Below are positions 16,207-22,877 of a stretch of DNA of 22,877 nucleotides, one piece after another. The notes below the pieces were generated by a model that saw only the letters and a program-made list of their open reading frames with translations, was not told where the DNA came from and made no database searches. Source of the DNA: JBBTDV01 sp038042605 (lineage in GTDB: Bacteria; Bdellovibrionota; UBA1018); NCBI GenBank assembly GCA_964358645.1, contig CAYHPW010000041.1, positions 1-22,877 of the forward strand, written 5' to 3'. How positions within the stretch are numbered: position 1 is the stretch's first letter; every line of letters begins with the position of its first letter. The translations under genes and the position numbers were made by a program.

Positions 16207-17639
16207 ATACCACGCATAATAATTAGCGACCGGTTGTTTGTAGGAATTTTTTCAACGCTATATTTTTGTTCATAGTGTTTGATTTTTTGCAACGGAGTGT
16301 CCGAATCACGCCTGGTGTAAATAGCGAGATACCATGGGTATGTCTCCTTTTGTAAAACAACGGAGTGATCCAATAATATGTCGTTGTAAGAAAAGATATG
16401 TAAACGATAACTATGATCGTTTTCTGCAATAACGCCGAACAATTTATTAACGGAGCTATTTACAATAACAAGTGAGCCGGATGGGATAATGGAATTAATT
16501 TCTTGTTTAATATTATGCATCTCGGAAAGGTGGTATTGGTGCTTGGAAAATAGAAAAACCTGCATCGTTAATAATAAAGCACAAACCATATAAAATATTG
16601 ATGAACATATTTTTGTATTACGAACATATTTTACAAAAATTTTATCTATAACAAAAATATAGCTCAGTATCCATAATGGTAAAATTGGCTGTATTAACCG
16701 CTGACCGGTTACGGATGTTTCAAACCAATTCGTGCCTTTGTCATGAAAATAATAGATCAGGAAGAAACAAAATACCGTAAATATAGTCGGCACCGATAAT
16801 AATCGCAATTTAGATTTATCAAATATTGGTGCTACGATCATTCCAGGCCATACTACAGCCAGAGCAGGTATATAATAACTTATGTTTCCAGTGATGTAGT
16901 TTATACTAAATATTTCGGTTATTTTATTATATCCTTGCGGGTAGTTTATTGATCCAAACGAAACAAGATTGAATGTAACCACTAAAGCAACAGCAATTAT
17001 CGCGGATAAAATCAAGTAGCCTGTTTCTCGTATTTTGTTTTGTTTTTCAGTAGAAAAAAAAAGCGCTATCCCTGCTGGGATAAAAACTATAATCATATAA
17101 TATTTGGTTATAGCTGCGCATGATATGGCCATCCCGGTGAGTAATCCGCGCCATTTGTTTGACAAATACCCAAGTGCCGCGATGACTAGGAATAAACCAG
17201 CTAGCTCGTCAGCCATAATTGTACGGCTGTAAAGCGATAGTGTGGGGTGAAACAGTACCAGTGCGGCCCAAAGTGGTGGCTTTTGTAGTTTCTTCAATAT
17301 AATTGCGCAAATGAGTGCCGTAGCTATGTGGATTATGGCGCTAAAAAAATAAAGAGAATTAAGACCAAAGAGCCAATATATCGGTATATTTAGCAGTGAT
17401 CTTCCTGGATTTCTAAAACCCACGTGGCGTCCATTTTGTTCAACAAAATCCGCGACGTTTTTAAACCCGGCACCTTCCGCAGAAATTGAAAGCTTTGACC
17501 ATACTACGGTCTGATTAATAAAGCCGACTTCATCATGAACAGCAGATATAGGAGGATAGAAATAGAAAAAGATCGCGCAGTATGCAACGCAAAGAAAAAT
17601 TAGACTTTTTGGAAAAGATCTTATGGGTTCGTTGAGCAC
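16182..17639 (-). CDS. GT39/ArnT-like polytopic membrane glycosyltransferase
   Basis: This 485-residue protein has an N-terminal half rich in long hydrophobic helices and a more soluble C-terminal tail (about 395-485). HDE at 35-37 just after the first helix is the expected acidic catalytic pair (D36-E37) of the GT-C superfamily (GT39/GT83), which transfer sugars from polyprenyl-phosphate donors outside the cytoplasmic membrane. GFRNPGRSLLNIPIYWLFG and the TIMADELAGLFLVIAA helix are in keeping with this. Donor and acceptor are unknown; modification of LPS or a surface glycan is likely from context. The only start near the frame opening is GTG 17639, nine bases after an in-frame stop. It may have its own promoter (17664-17691). 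The gene is strongly A+T-rich compared with ugd next to it. Confidence 0.8.
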   Translation of the reverse strand: MLNEPIRSFPKSLIFLCVAYCAIFFYFYPPISAVHDEVGFINQTVVWSKLSISAEGAGFKNVADFVEQNGRHVGFRNPGRSLLNIPIYWLFGLNSLYFFSAIIHIATALICAIILKKLQKPPLWAALVLFHPTLSLYSRTIMADELAGLFLVIAALGYLSNKWRGLLTGMAISCAAITKYYMIIVFIPAGIALFFSTEKQNKIRETGYLILSAIIAVALVVTFNLVSFGSINYPQGYNKITEIFSINYITGNISYYIPALAVVWPGMIVAPIFDKSKLRLLSVPTIFTVFCFFLIYYFHDKGTNWFETSVTGQRLIQPILPLWILSYIFVIDKIFVKYVRNTKICSSIFYMVCALLLTMQVFLFSKHQYHLSEMHNIKQEINSIIPSGSLVIVNSSVNKLFGVIAENDHSYRLHIFSYNDILLDHSVVLQKETYPWYLAIYTRRDSDTPLQKIKHYEQKYSVEKIPTNNRSLIIMRGICKEDCMK

Positions 17640-17663
17640 ACTGACTTAATTATGTCTTTTAAA

Positions 17664-17691
17664 ATTATTTATCACAAGATCCGATTTCCAA
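17664..17691 (-). promoter_or_regulatory. Possible promoter of the GT39-like / acyltransferase / methyltransferase genes
   Basis: On the minus strand TTGGAA (17691-17686) is separated by 16 bases from AATAAT (17669-17664), matching four and five of six consensus bases. Initiation near 17657 would give a leader of about 18 bases before GTG 17639. The 102-base gap after ugd contains no clear terminator, so readthrough from ugd is also possible. Confidence 0.3.
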
Positions 17692-17741
17692 TCCGCACAC
17701 GCAGTCCGCTGGTTTAATTGAAAGAGCAGTGGGAAGTTAGT

Positions 17742-19052
17742 TCAAAGACGCGCCCCCCTGCCTATGCCATAATAAGTGTACCCTTGTTTTTGCAAATGCG
17801 CTGGATTGTACACGTTACGCCCATCGAAGATAATAGGCGTTTTCAACAGCGCCTTTAAGTGGTCGAAATCAGGGTTCCTGAACTCATTCCATTCCGTTAC
17901 AAGCACCAGCGCATCAGCGCCATTGGCCGCGTCGTATGCAGAAGAGCAATAAGTTATCTTTTCGCCGATTACTTTTTTTGTGGTTTCCTCTGCAACCGGG
18001 TCATATGCCCTGACCTTTGCACCGGCTTTCAGGAGCTCTTCTATTATTATAAGAGCGGGAGCTTCACGCATGTCATCCGTGTTTGGTTTGAATGCCAAAC
18101 CCCAGAGGGCGAATGACCTGTTTTTTAGCGAGTTCCCGAAATGTGCCTTGATTTTTGAAACAAGAATGGCTTTTTGCCTGGCATTTGCGGTCTCTGCGGC
18201 AGTGACAATACCCATCGGGATGTCCACCTTCCTAGCAGTCGACATTAGAGCTTGGACATCTTTCGGAAAACATGACCCGCCATAGCCTACGCCTGCGTAA
18301 AGGAAATGCTTCCCTATGCGGGTATCAGTGATCATACCACGCCGCACTTGTTCTATATCACCGCCCAGCTTGTCACATAGGACGGCAAGCTCATTCATGA
18401 AGCTTATGCGAGTGGCTAAAAAAGCATTACAAGCATATTTGGTCATTTCAGCTGAAAGCGGGTCCATCCACAGGACAGGATTGCCCTGTCTTACAAATGG
18501 GGCATAGAGCTCGGCCATTGTCTTATAGACCGCCTCCTTGTGCGTGCCGATAACAACCCTGTCAGGTTTAAGAAAGTCTTCCAGCGCGGAACCTTCCTTC
18601 AAGAATTCCGGGTTACTGACAATCTCAAACGGGAAATGTGTGTAAGGCGTTATCCATTCCATCATTACCTTGTGCGTCCCTATCGGAACCGTGGATTTGT
18701 TAACGATGATCTTATGGCCATTCATCGATCTTGCCACTTCTTCGGCGGCGGATTTTAGATATTTCATGTCTGGTTCGCCGTTAGGCAGCGGCGGTGTACC
18801 AACGGCAAGAAAAATAATGTCGCTTGCTATGACTGCTTCAGCCGTCGAAGTCGTAAAATGCAACCTACCCTCGGCGACATTTCTTTTAACAAGTGTATCC
18901 AAGCCTGGCTCAAAGATAGGGATCACACCCTGTTTTAGCGCGTCTATTTTGGATTGATCATTATCAACACAACTGACGTTATTGCCAGAATCTGCAAAAC
19001 AAGCCCCGGCTACCAACCCGACATACCCTGTTCCGATAACAGCAACTTTCAT
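17742..19052 (-). CDS. ugd: UDP-glucose 6-dehydrogenase
   Basis: This 436-residue cytoplasmic enzyme oxidises UDP-glucose to UDP-glucuronate with two NAD+, feeding glucuronic acid or derived sugars to surface polysaccharides. The NAD-binding N-terminus is MKVAVIGTGYVGLVAGACFA. Further landmarks are VGTPPLPNGEPD (84-95), NKSTVPIGT (118-126), NPEFLKEGSAL (147-157), the catalytic cysteine C261 in GYGGSCFPKD (257-265), and WGLAFKPNTDDMREAP in the C-terminal domain. The length matches the family. GAGG six bases before ATG 19052 and a promoter-like sequence upstream support the start. The product is a plausible substrate source for the glycosyltransferases on both sides, though none can be assigned as a glucuronosyltransferase. 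A closely related UDP-sugar dehydrogenase specificity (e.g. UDP-ManNAc) is less likely given the overall match to Ugd. Confidence 0.95.
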   Translation of the reverse strand: MKVAVIGTGYVGLVAGACFADSGNNVSCVDNDQSKIDALKQGVIPIFEPGLDTLVKRNVAEGRLHFTTSTAEAVIASDIIFLAVGTPPLPNGEPDMKYLKSAAEEVARSMNGHKIIVNKSTVPIGTHKVMMEWITPYTHFPFEIVSNPEFLKEGSALEDFLKPDRVVIGTHKEAVYKTMAELYAPFVRQGNPVLWMDPLSAEMTKYACNAFLATRISFMNELAVLCDKLGGDIEQVRRGMITDTRIGKHFLYAGVGYGGSCFPKDVQALMSTARKVDIPMGIVTAAETANARQKAILVSKIKAHFGNSLKNRSFALWGLAFKPNTDDMREAPALIIIEELLKAGAKVRAYDPVAEETTKKVIGEKITYCSSAYDAANGADALVLVTEWNEFRNPDFDHLKALLKTPIIFDGRNVYNPAHLQKQGYTYYGIGRGARL

Positions 19053-19087
19053 AGCTTACCTCACTCTTTCTAGAAATTTTGTTGTCT

Positions 19088-19116
19088 ATGATATTAAATC
19101 ACTGAAATTCGGTAAA
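19088..19116 (-). promoter_or_regulatory. Predicted promoter of ugd with upstream A/T tract
   Basis: On the minus strand TTTACC (19116-19111), a 17-base spacer and TATCAT (19093-19088) match four and five of six consensus positions. A run of nine A (19124-19132, T on this strand) lies just upstream of the -35 and could act as an UP element or bend. The leader to ATG 19052 would be about 30 bases. Confidence 0.4.
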
Positions 19117-19168
19117 AGTCCGCAAAAAAAAATTGCACAAGAATTTTTTAAGCGTAACTCTTGTCGGT

Positions 19169-19942
19169 ATGGTGCATATACCACTGAGCGCGACAATTAT
19201 TACTCTTAATGAAGAAACGAACATTGCAAGAGCCATAAACAGTGTCAGTTGGGCCGACGAGGTGATTGTTGTTGACTCCGGCAGTACGGATAAAACAGTG
19301 GAGATCGCAGAAAAACTTGGCGCAAAAGTTATGCAAAATCCCTGGCCAGGTTATGGCCAACAAAAGAATTTTGCTCAAAACAGCGTTAAACATGATTGGG
19401 TAATCAATATAGACGCTGACGAGGAGGTCTCACCAGCGTTGGCGAAGGAAATAACCGAATCATTATACGCAGTGGCTGATGGTCGTATTTCCGCTCATGG
19501 TTTTGAGTTTTCACGCAAGACATCCTATGTCGGGCAATGGATTCACCATGGCGGTTGGTATCCGAACTATCTGGTACGCTTGGCTGATCGGAGATTTGCA
19601 AAGTGGACAGAGCCCAACGTTCATGAAGTATTAATTGTGCGGGGCCAGGTTAAGCGACTTAATGGTGAGCTGTTTCATTTCGCTTTCAATACGATTGAAG
19701 AACAGGTGCTGACAAATCTTCGCTTTTCAAAGTTAGGTGCTTTGGATCTGGAGTGTTTGGGACGGCGGCCTAGTATTTTAATGTTATTTTTAAAACCGCT
19801 TGGTAAATTCCTTGAGACGTATATTTTGAAGCGTGGATTTCTTGACGGCATCGCGGGTCTCATCATCTCAGTCAATGCTGCTCATAGTATTTTCCTCAAG
19901 TATGCATATCAGTTCGAGAAAAAAATAAAGGGAAAGAAATGA
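19169..19942 (+). CDS. GT2-family glycosyltransferase, WaaE/KdtX-like (LPS core)
   Basis: This 257-residue GT-A-fold protein resembles the WaaE/KdtX group, which adds a hexose to the inner core of lipopolysaccharide. From ATG 19169 it shows SATIITLNEETNIARAI (7-23), VDSGSTD (35-41), the metal-binding DAD in NIDADEEV (80-87), and HHGGWYPNYLVRL, whose HCGWYPD-like form is typical of WaaE. NVHEV and a hydrophobic, probably membrane-associated C-terminal region (LFLKPLGKFLETYIL onward) follow. A longer frame from TTG 19133 exists, but its extra residues have no family counterpart. No good ribosome binding site precedes either start. It diverges from ugd across about 115 bases and is coupled by ATGA to the amidotransferase gene. 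The exact sugar transferred is unknown. Confidence 0.88.
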   Translation: MVHIPLSATIITLNEETNIARAINSVSWADEVIVVDSGSTDKTVEIAEKLGAKVMQNPWPGYGQQKNFAQNSVKHDWVINIDADEEVSPALAKEITESLYAVADGRISAHGFEFSRKTSYVGQWIHHGGWYPNYLVRLADRRFAKWTEPNVHEVLIVRGQVKRLNGELFHFAFNTIEEQVLTNLRFSKLGALDLECLGRRPSILMLFLKPLGKFLETYILKRGFLDGIAGLIISVNAAHSIFLKYAYQFEKKIKGKK

Positions 19943-20634
19943 AACTCCTAATCATAGATAACAATATTGATCTCGATAGCTGGGGGGCTGAGGACATACG
20001 AAGGAATATCGAGCCCCTGGCTGGTATGCCGGCCGATATGACCGTCTATCTGCGAAGGGCCCCTCATAACGATCTGCCATCTGAACCAACCTTATTTGAT
20101 TTTATAATAATATCCGGTTCAAAAACTTCTGCTCTTGATGATGCTCCATGGGTGTCTGATCTTGAAGATTTTATCAGACGGGCGATTGATGCAAAAAAGC
20201 GTCTTTTAGGAATCTGCTATGGCCATCAAGTTATTGCCCGTGCATTGGGTGGGAAAAGATGCGTAAGAGTCGCTCCCGTAGCTGAATTTGGGTGGGTTAT
20301 GGTGGAAACGCTCAAGCCCTCAGATATTTTCAATGGGTTGCCAAAAACTTTTTATACATTCTCATCACATTTTGATGAAGTAGCTGTTTTACCGAAAGGC
20401 ATGGAGTGTTTGGCTCGATCGGAACATTGCCAAATCCAGGCTTTTCAACTGGAGGGTTTTCCGGTTTTTGGAATACAGTTTCATCCCGAAAGGAACATTG
20501 ATGAAGCGAATAGTTTATTTGATGAAATAAAAAAAACCGGGACACCAAAACTATTGCTAAACCCGGATAAGGGTGCCAGTCTTTATGATCCAAAGGTAAG
20601 AGAAACAATTTTTAGGAATTTTCTAACACTATGA
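19939..20634 (+). CDS. Class I glutamine amidotransferase (GMP-synthase-like GATase1 domain protein)
   Basis: This 231-residue stand-alone GATase domain should release ammonia from glutamine for transfer to an acceptor, or hydrolyse a related gamma-glutamyl bond. The fold landmarks are FIIISGSKTSALDDAPWV (55-72), the nucleophile elbow GICYGHQ with C93, and FGIQFHPE with H182 and E184, so the catalytic triad is complete. No synthetase or acceptor domain is fused, unlike GuaA or CarA partners. It is sandwiched between the WaaE-like gene (ATGA at 19939-19942) and the flippase-like gene (ATGA at 20631-20634), with a purine-rich ribosome binding site (AAGGGAAA, 19928-19935). The context suggests amidation or amination of a cell-envelope sugar or lipid intermediate, which is inference. 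It could equally be a conserved housekeeping GATase that merely shares the operon. Confidence 0.88.
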   Translation: MKLLIIDNNIDLDSWGAEDIRRNIEPLAGMPADMTVYLRRAPHNDLPSEPTLFDFIIISGSKTSALDDAPWVSDLEDFIRRAIDAKKRLLGICYGHQVIARALGGKRCVRVAPVAEFGWVMVETLKPSDIFNGLPKTFYTFSSHFDEVAVLPKGMECLARSEHCQIQAFQLEGFPVFGIQFHPERNIDEANSLFDEIKKTGTPKLLLNPDKGASLYDPKVRETIFRNFLTL

Positions 20635-21650
20635 ATAAAAGTGACAAACCGAAAAGAGGGCATTTAGGCCTGATTTTGAAGCTTTTGTTTGTCGGTATTC
20701 TTCTTTTCTTTCTTTATAAGAAAGATTTTATTTCGGTTCAGTACACCAAGAACGCATTCAAGAACTGGCCCCTTGTGCTATACGGAATCGGGGCTTACGT
20801 GCTCACGACTTGCTTGGGTGTTTTGCGATGGCAATGGCTACTGAAAGCTCATGGCATTAAAATGCAAATAGCAAGAACTTTTCAACTTACTCTTATCGGA
20901 AGCTTCTTCAACGTTGCCCTGCCAGGAGCGGTCAGCGGGGATGTCGTGAAAGCTTTTTATGTTGGAAAGGAAGTGAAAGGCCATCGTGTGCGTGCTTTCG
21001 GCAGCATTATCTTTGACCGTGTTGTCGGTTTGTCCGCTCTTGCTCTTGTTTCGGCCGTGGCGCTTATGATGGGATTTAGTTTGCTCAAGGGTGCGGTAGT
21101 GTTGGTTGCACTTAAGCTAATGATTATTATTTCAGCCATGATCGTGGTTGCGTTTTATGGTTACTTGTTTTTCGTAGGTGACAAGAATGACCCATTACTA
21201 AAAGTCCTTCAGTATCTGGAGCAGAAATTAGCCAAGCTTGAGATGGTGAGAAAATTATATGAAGTCCTGCGCCATTATCACCACCATAAACTGGCGGTTC
21301 TCAAGGTTCTTGGTGTTTCCGTGCTGATTCAATTGCTGATAGGTTGGGCGTGTTTAAACTTCGCATATGCCTTGGGAGAAACCGAAGTTTCAGCTTTAGC
21401 GATATATATAATAGTACCGCTCGGACTTTTGATCACGGCGATACCGGTGCTTCCAGCCGGAGTAGGAACAGGACATGCTGCGTTTCTTTATTTGTTCAGC
21501 CTGATAGGCTCAAACAGGGGGGCTGATGTGTTTACCATGGTGGCGATGGTTAATATTTTGTTCGGTACCATAGGAAGCGTGATCTACATAAGATTTCGTT
21601 CACGGGAAGCCAAGCCGGATTTAAGCGATATCAAAGAAATAGCGATCTAA
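20631..21650 (+). CDS. YbhN / LPG-synthase-TM family (flippase-like) integral membrane protein
   Basis: This 339-residue protein has about eight transmembrane helices and belongs to the lysylphosphatidylglycerol synthase transmembrane (UPF0104, AglD/YbhN) family. Landmarks are FFNVALPGAVSGDVVKAF (92-109), where the ALPG-SGD block is diagnostic, then IIFDRVVGL (126-134) and PVLPAGVGTGHAAFLYLFS (272-290). It lacks the C-terminal aminoacyl-transferase domain of MprF. Members are proposed to move or bind lipid-linked substrates across the inner membrane, and many sit beside glycosyltransferases. Biochemical roles are mostly unproven. Its ATGA overlap with the amidotransferase stop and the WaaE-like gene before that point to a joint envelope-glycan function. 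It ends 47 bases before the helicase gene. Confidence 0.9.
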   Translation: MNKSDKPKRGHLGLILKLLFVGILLFFLYKKDFISVQYTKNAFKNWPLVLYGIGAYVLTTCLGVLRWQWLLKAHGIKMQIARTFQLTLIGSFFNVALPGAVSGDVVKAFYVGKEVKGHRVRAFGSIIFDRVVGLSALALVSAVALMMGFSLLKGAVVLVALKLMIIISAMIVVAFYGYLFFVGDKNDPLLKVLQYLEQKLAKLEMVRKLYEVLRHYHHHKLAVLKVLGVSVLIQLLIGWACLNFAYALGETEVSALAIYIIVPLGLLITAIPVLPAGVGTGHAAFLYLFSLIGSNRGADVFTMVAMVNILFGTIGSVIYIRFRSREAKPDLSDIKEIAI

Positions 21651-21676
21651 CTTATTACGCGCGGGCGGCACATCGG

Positions 21677-21696
21677 TGGCATAAGCGTCAATGCCA
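21677..21696 (+). promoter_or_regulatory. Small hairpin just before the helicase start codon
   Basis: TGGCAT (21677-21682) and ATGCCA (21691-21696) are perfect inverted copies around an eight-base loop, ending one base before ATG 21698. No Shine-Dalgarno sequence is visible in this leader. Stem length is short, so chance is a real possibility. Confidence 0.25.
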
Positions 21697-21697
21697 T

Positions 21698-22873
21698 ATG
21701 ACCACTGTTTTAAGACCGTTTCAAAAAGAAGCCATTGAGATTCTTAAAAGGCCAGTCCATCTGCTTTGTATAGCGCCAACCGGTTCCGGCAAAAGCTTGA
21801 TATACGAAACGGTCGCTGAAAATCTTGGTTTACGCACACTACTGATAACTCCGCTTATTGCGCTTGCCAGGCAGCAATTGGCCAGGTTTCAAAAAAAAGG
21901 CATCCCGGCAGTTTTACTTCCAGCGCAAATGCCTGGCAGTATTTTTGACGAGAGCAAGATTAAAATTTTAATCGCAAGTCCGGAAGCCATTCTACAAAGC
22001 CGTGTTAATGACTATCTAGAAAATTGGAAACCTCAGTTTCTTGTTGTTGATGAATGTCACTGCATATGGGAATGGGGTGACAGCTTCAGACCTGCCTTTT
22101 CCAAGCTGACTGACCTGGTTGAGAAATTTTCAATAAGAAGGAGCTTATGGCTTACCGCTACCCTTTCGCATGACAAGAGACATGAGTTAGAGCGGTCTTT
22201 ACCGGCTGCCCTAAAGATACTCGGTGGATTTGGTTTGCCCGCTGGACTAAGGATCTTCGTCAAGCGTGTTCCATGGATCAACCGCGCTGATGCGCTATTG
22301 GGATTGGTTAAGTCCAAAGCAGGTGCCGGCATAGTTTTTACGCAGACTCGTGATTCGACGGAAAGAATCATGCGTCTTGTTTCAATGAGTGGAAGGAGGG
22401 TTCTGGCTTATCATGCAGGCATGGCCCGTGAGGAAAGGCTATCAATAGAGCACATGATAGAAAACAAAATGGTGGATGTCGTTGTTGCCACTTCAGCATT
22501 TGGCCTTGGGATGGACTATAGCCATCTTCGCTGGGCAGTCCTGTGGCAGGCCCCTCCATCACTTTTATTTCTTACGCAAGCCATAGGCAGGGTTGCTCGC
22601 GGTTCGGAGGTAACCAGCGAGGCTATAGTTTTTTGGGATGATGATGATTTTCGCTTGATTGAATGGATGGTTCGCGGACCTTGTGGGACCATAGCATCTT
22701 CTGTTGATAGTGATGAAAAACGGAGCGAGCTTGTCAACGTTGCCAGGTTTGTGCGATCCAAGCAGTGCAGAAGAGCGGATCTTTTCACATATTTCGAAGG
22801 TGAACCCGCAGTCAAGCAATGTGGCTCATGTGACATTTGTTGTATAGGCAATATTGATCCGGCAGGAGTGTAG
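21698..22873 (+). CDS. RecQ-family DNA helicase, minimal form lacking winged-helix and HRDC domains
   Basis: This 391-residue SF2 helicase has a RecQ-type core. Motif 0 is LRPFQKEAI (5-13), Walker A is APTGSGKS (26-33), motif Ia is TPLIALARQQ (51-60), and motif II is DECH (118-121) followed by the RecQ aromatic loop CIWEWGDSFRPAFSKL (122-137). TAT (153-155) is motif III. The second RecA domain has VFTQTRDSTERI, AYHAGMAREER, VATSAFGLGMD (motif V) and QAIGRVARG (294-302) as motif VI, where most RecQ proteins have GRAGR. A zinc site follows: C357, then C375, C378 and C381 in CGSCDIC. The chain ends ten residues later, whereas E. coli RecQ (about 609 residues) continues with winged-helix and HRDC domains. 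The only in-frame start after the preceding gene is ATG 21698. Role: probably 3'-5' unwinding in repair or recombination. Confidence 0.9.
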   Translation: MTTVLRPFQKEAIEILKRPVHLLCIAPTGSGKSLIYETVAENLGLRTLLITPLIALARQQLARFQKKGIPAVLLPAQMPGSIFDESKIKILIASPEAILQSRVNDYLENWKPQFLVVDECHCIWEWGDSFRPAFSKLTDLVEKFSIRRSLWLTATLSHDKRHELERSLPAALKILGGFGLPAGLRIFVKRVPWINRADALLGLVKSKAGAGIVFTQTRDSTERIMRLVSMSGRRVLAYHAGMAREERLSIEHMIENKMVDVVVATSAFGLGMDYSHLRWAVLWQAPPSLLFLTQAIGRVARGSEVTSEAIVFWDDDDFRLIEWMVRGPCGTIASSVDSDEKRSELVNVARFVRSKQCRRADLFTYFEGEPAVKQCGSCDICCIGNIDPAGV

Positions 22874-22877
22874 CATT

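Noticed and set aside
17640..17741. Possible terminator after ugd
   Set aside because: The best pairing is a four-base GATT/AATC stem without a following T-run on the minus strand; not convincing.
22516..22851. Antisense frame of 111 codons in the helicase gene
   Set aside because: It mirrors the motif VI and zinc-binding region of a clear RecQ-type protein.
1..22877. CRISPR array, transposon, prophage, toxin-antitoxin or defence island
   Set aside because: No regularly spaced repeats, transposase, integrase, terminal inverted repeats or defence domains were seen; the RecQ-like helicase alone is not evidence of a defence system.

Overview
The window looks like a chromosomal segment of a Gram-negative bacterium of moderate to low G+C content. 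Supporting signs are a BMP-type binding protein with a cleavable, non-lipoprotein signal peptide, a WaaE/KdtX-type lipopolysaccharide-core glycosyltransferase, a sigma-54 activator and an acylated lipoprotein. The gene mix (lone CpaF/TadA ATPase, BKACE enzyme, heterodimeric ABC exporter, GAF/sigma-54 regulator) fits a deltaproteobacterial or Bdellovibrionota-like lineage, but this is a guess from gene content and no marker gene is present. Coding density is very high. Sixteen complete protein genes and one gene cut by the left edge account for almost everything. No rRNA, tRNA, CRISPR array, transposase or prophage gene is seen, and no gene-free stretch exceeds 300 bases.

Region 1 (1-7283). 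A leftward GAF plus sigma-54 AAA+ regulator, truncated by the window edge, diverges from a rightward run of six genes. These are a BMP-family periplasmic binding protein, a tandem-domain ABC ATPase, two permeases (together a nucleoside/purine importer of the NupNOPQ/YufNOPQ type), an unrecognised lipoprotein, and a BKACE (DUF849, 3-keto-5-aminohexanoate cleavage-like) enzyme.

Region 2 (7280-13183). A solitary CpaF/TadA secretion ATPase runs leftward; its stop codon interlocks with that of the BKACE gene. Diverging from it are an RluA-family pseudouridine synthase and two ABC exporter half-transporters, all joined by ATGA start/stop overlaps. The two ABC halves form a heterodimer with one degenerate and one consensus ATP site.

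Region 3 (13231-21650). This is an envelope polysaccharide locus. Leftward genes are UDP-glucose 6-dehydrogenase, a GT39-like membrane glycosyltransferase, an acyltransferase-3 protein, a methyltransferase and a GT4 glycosyltransferase. Diverging from ugd are three coupled rightward genes: a WaaE-like GT2, a class I glutamine amidotransferase and a YbhN/LPG-synthase-TM (flippase-like) membrane protein. The acyltransferase, methyltransferase and GT39-like genes are visibly more A+T-rich than ugd and the GT4 gene, which suggests they are acquired or exchanged parts.

Region 4 (21698-22873). A short RecQ-family helicase keeps the helicase core and the RecQ zinc cysteines but ends before any winged-helix or HRDC domain.

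Nothing here is clearly a new defence or mobile system. The points most worth a second look are the amidotransferase embedded in the glycan operon, the BKACE enzyme and unknown lipoprotein attached to a nucleoside importer, and the stripped-down RecQ helicase. Several starts were moved from the longest reading frame to ATGA overlaps or to sites with a ribosome binding site; each case is noted in its entry.
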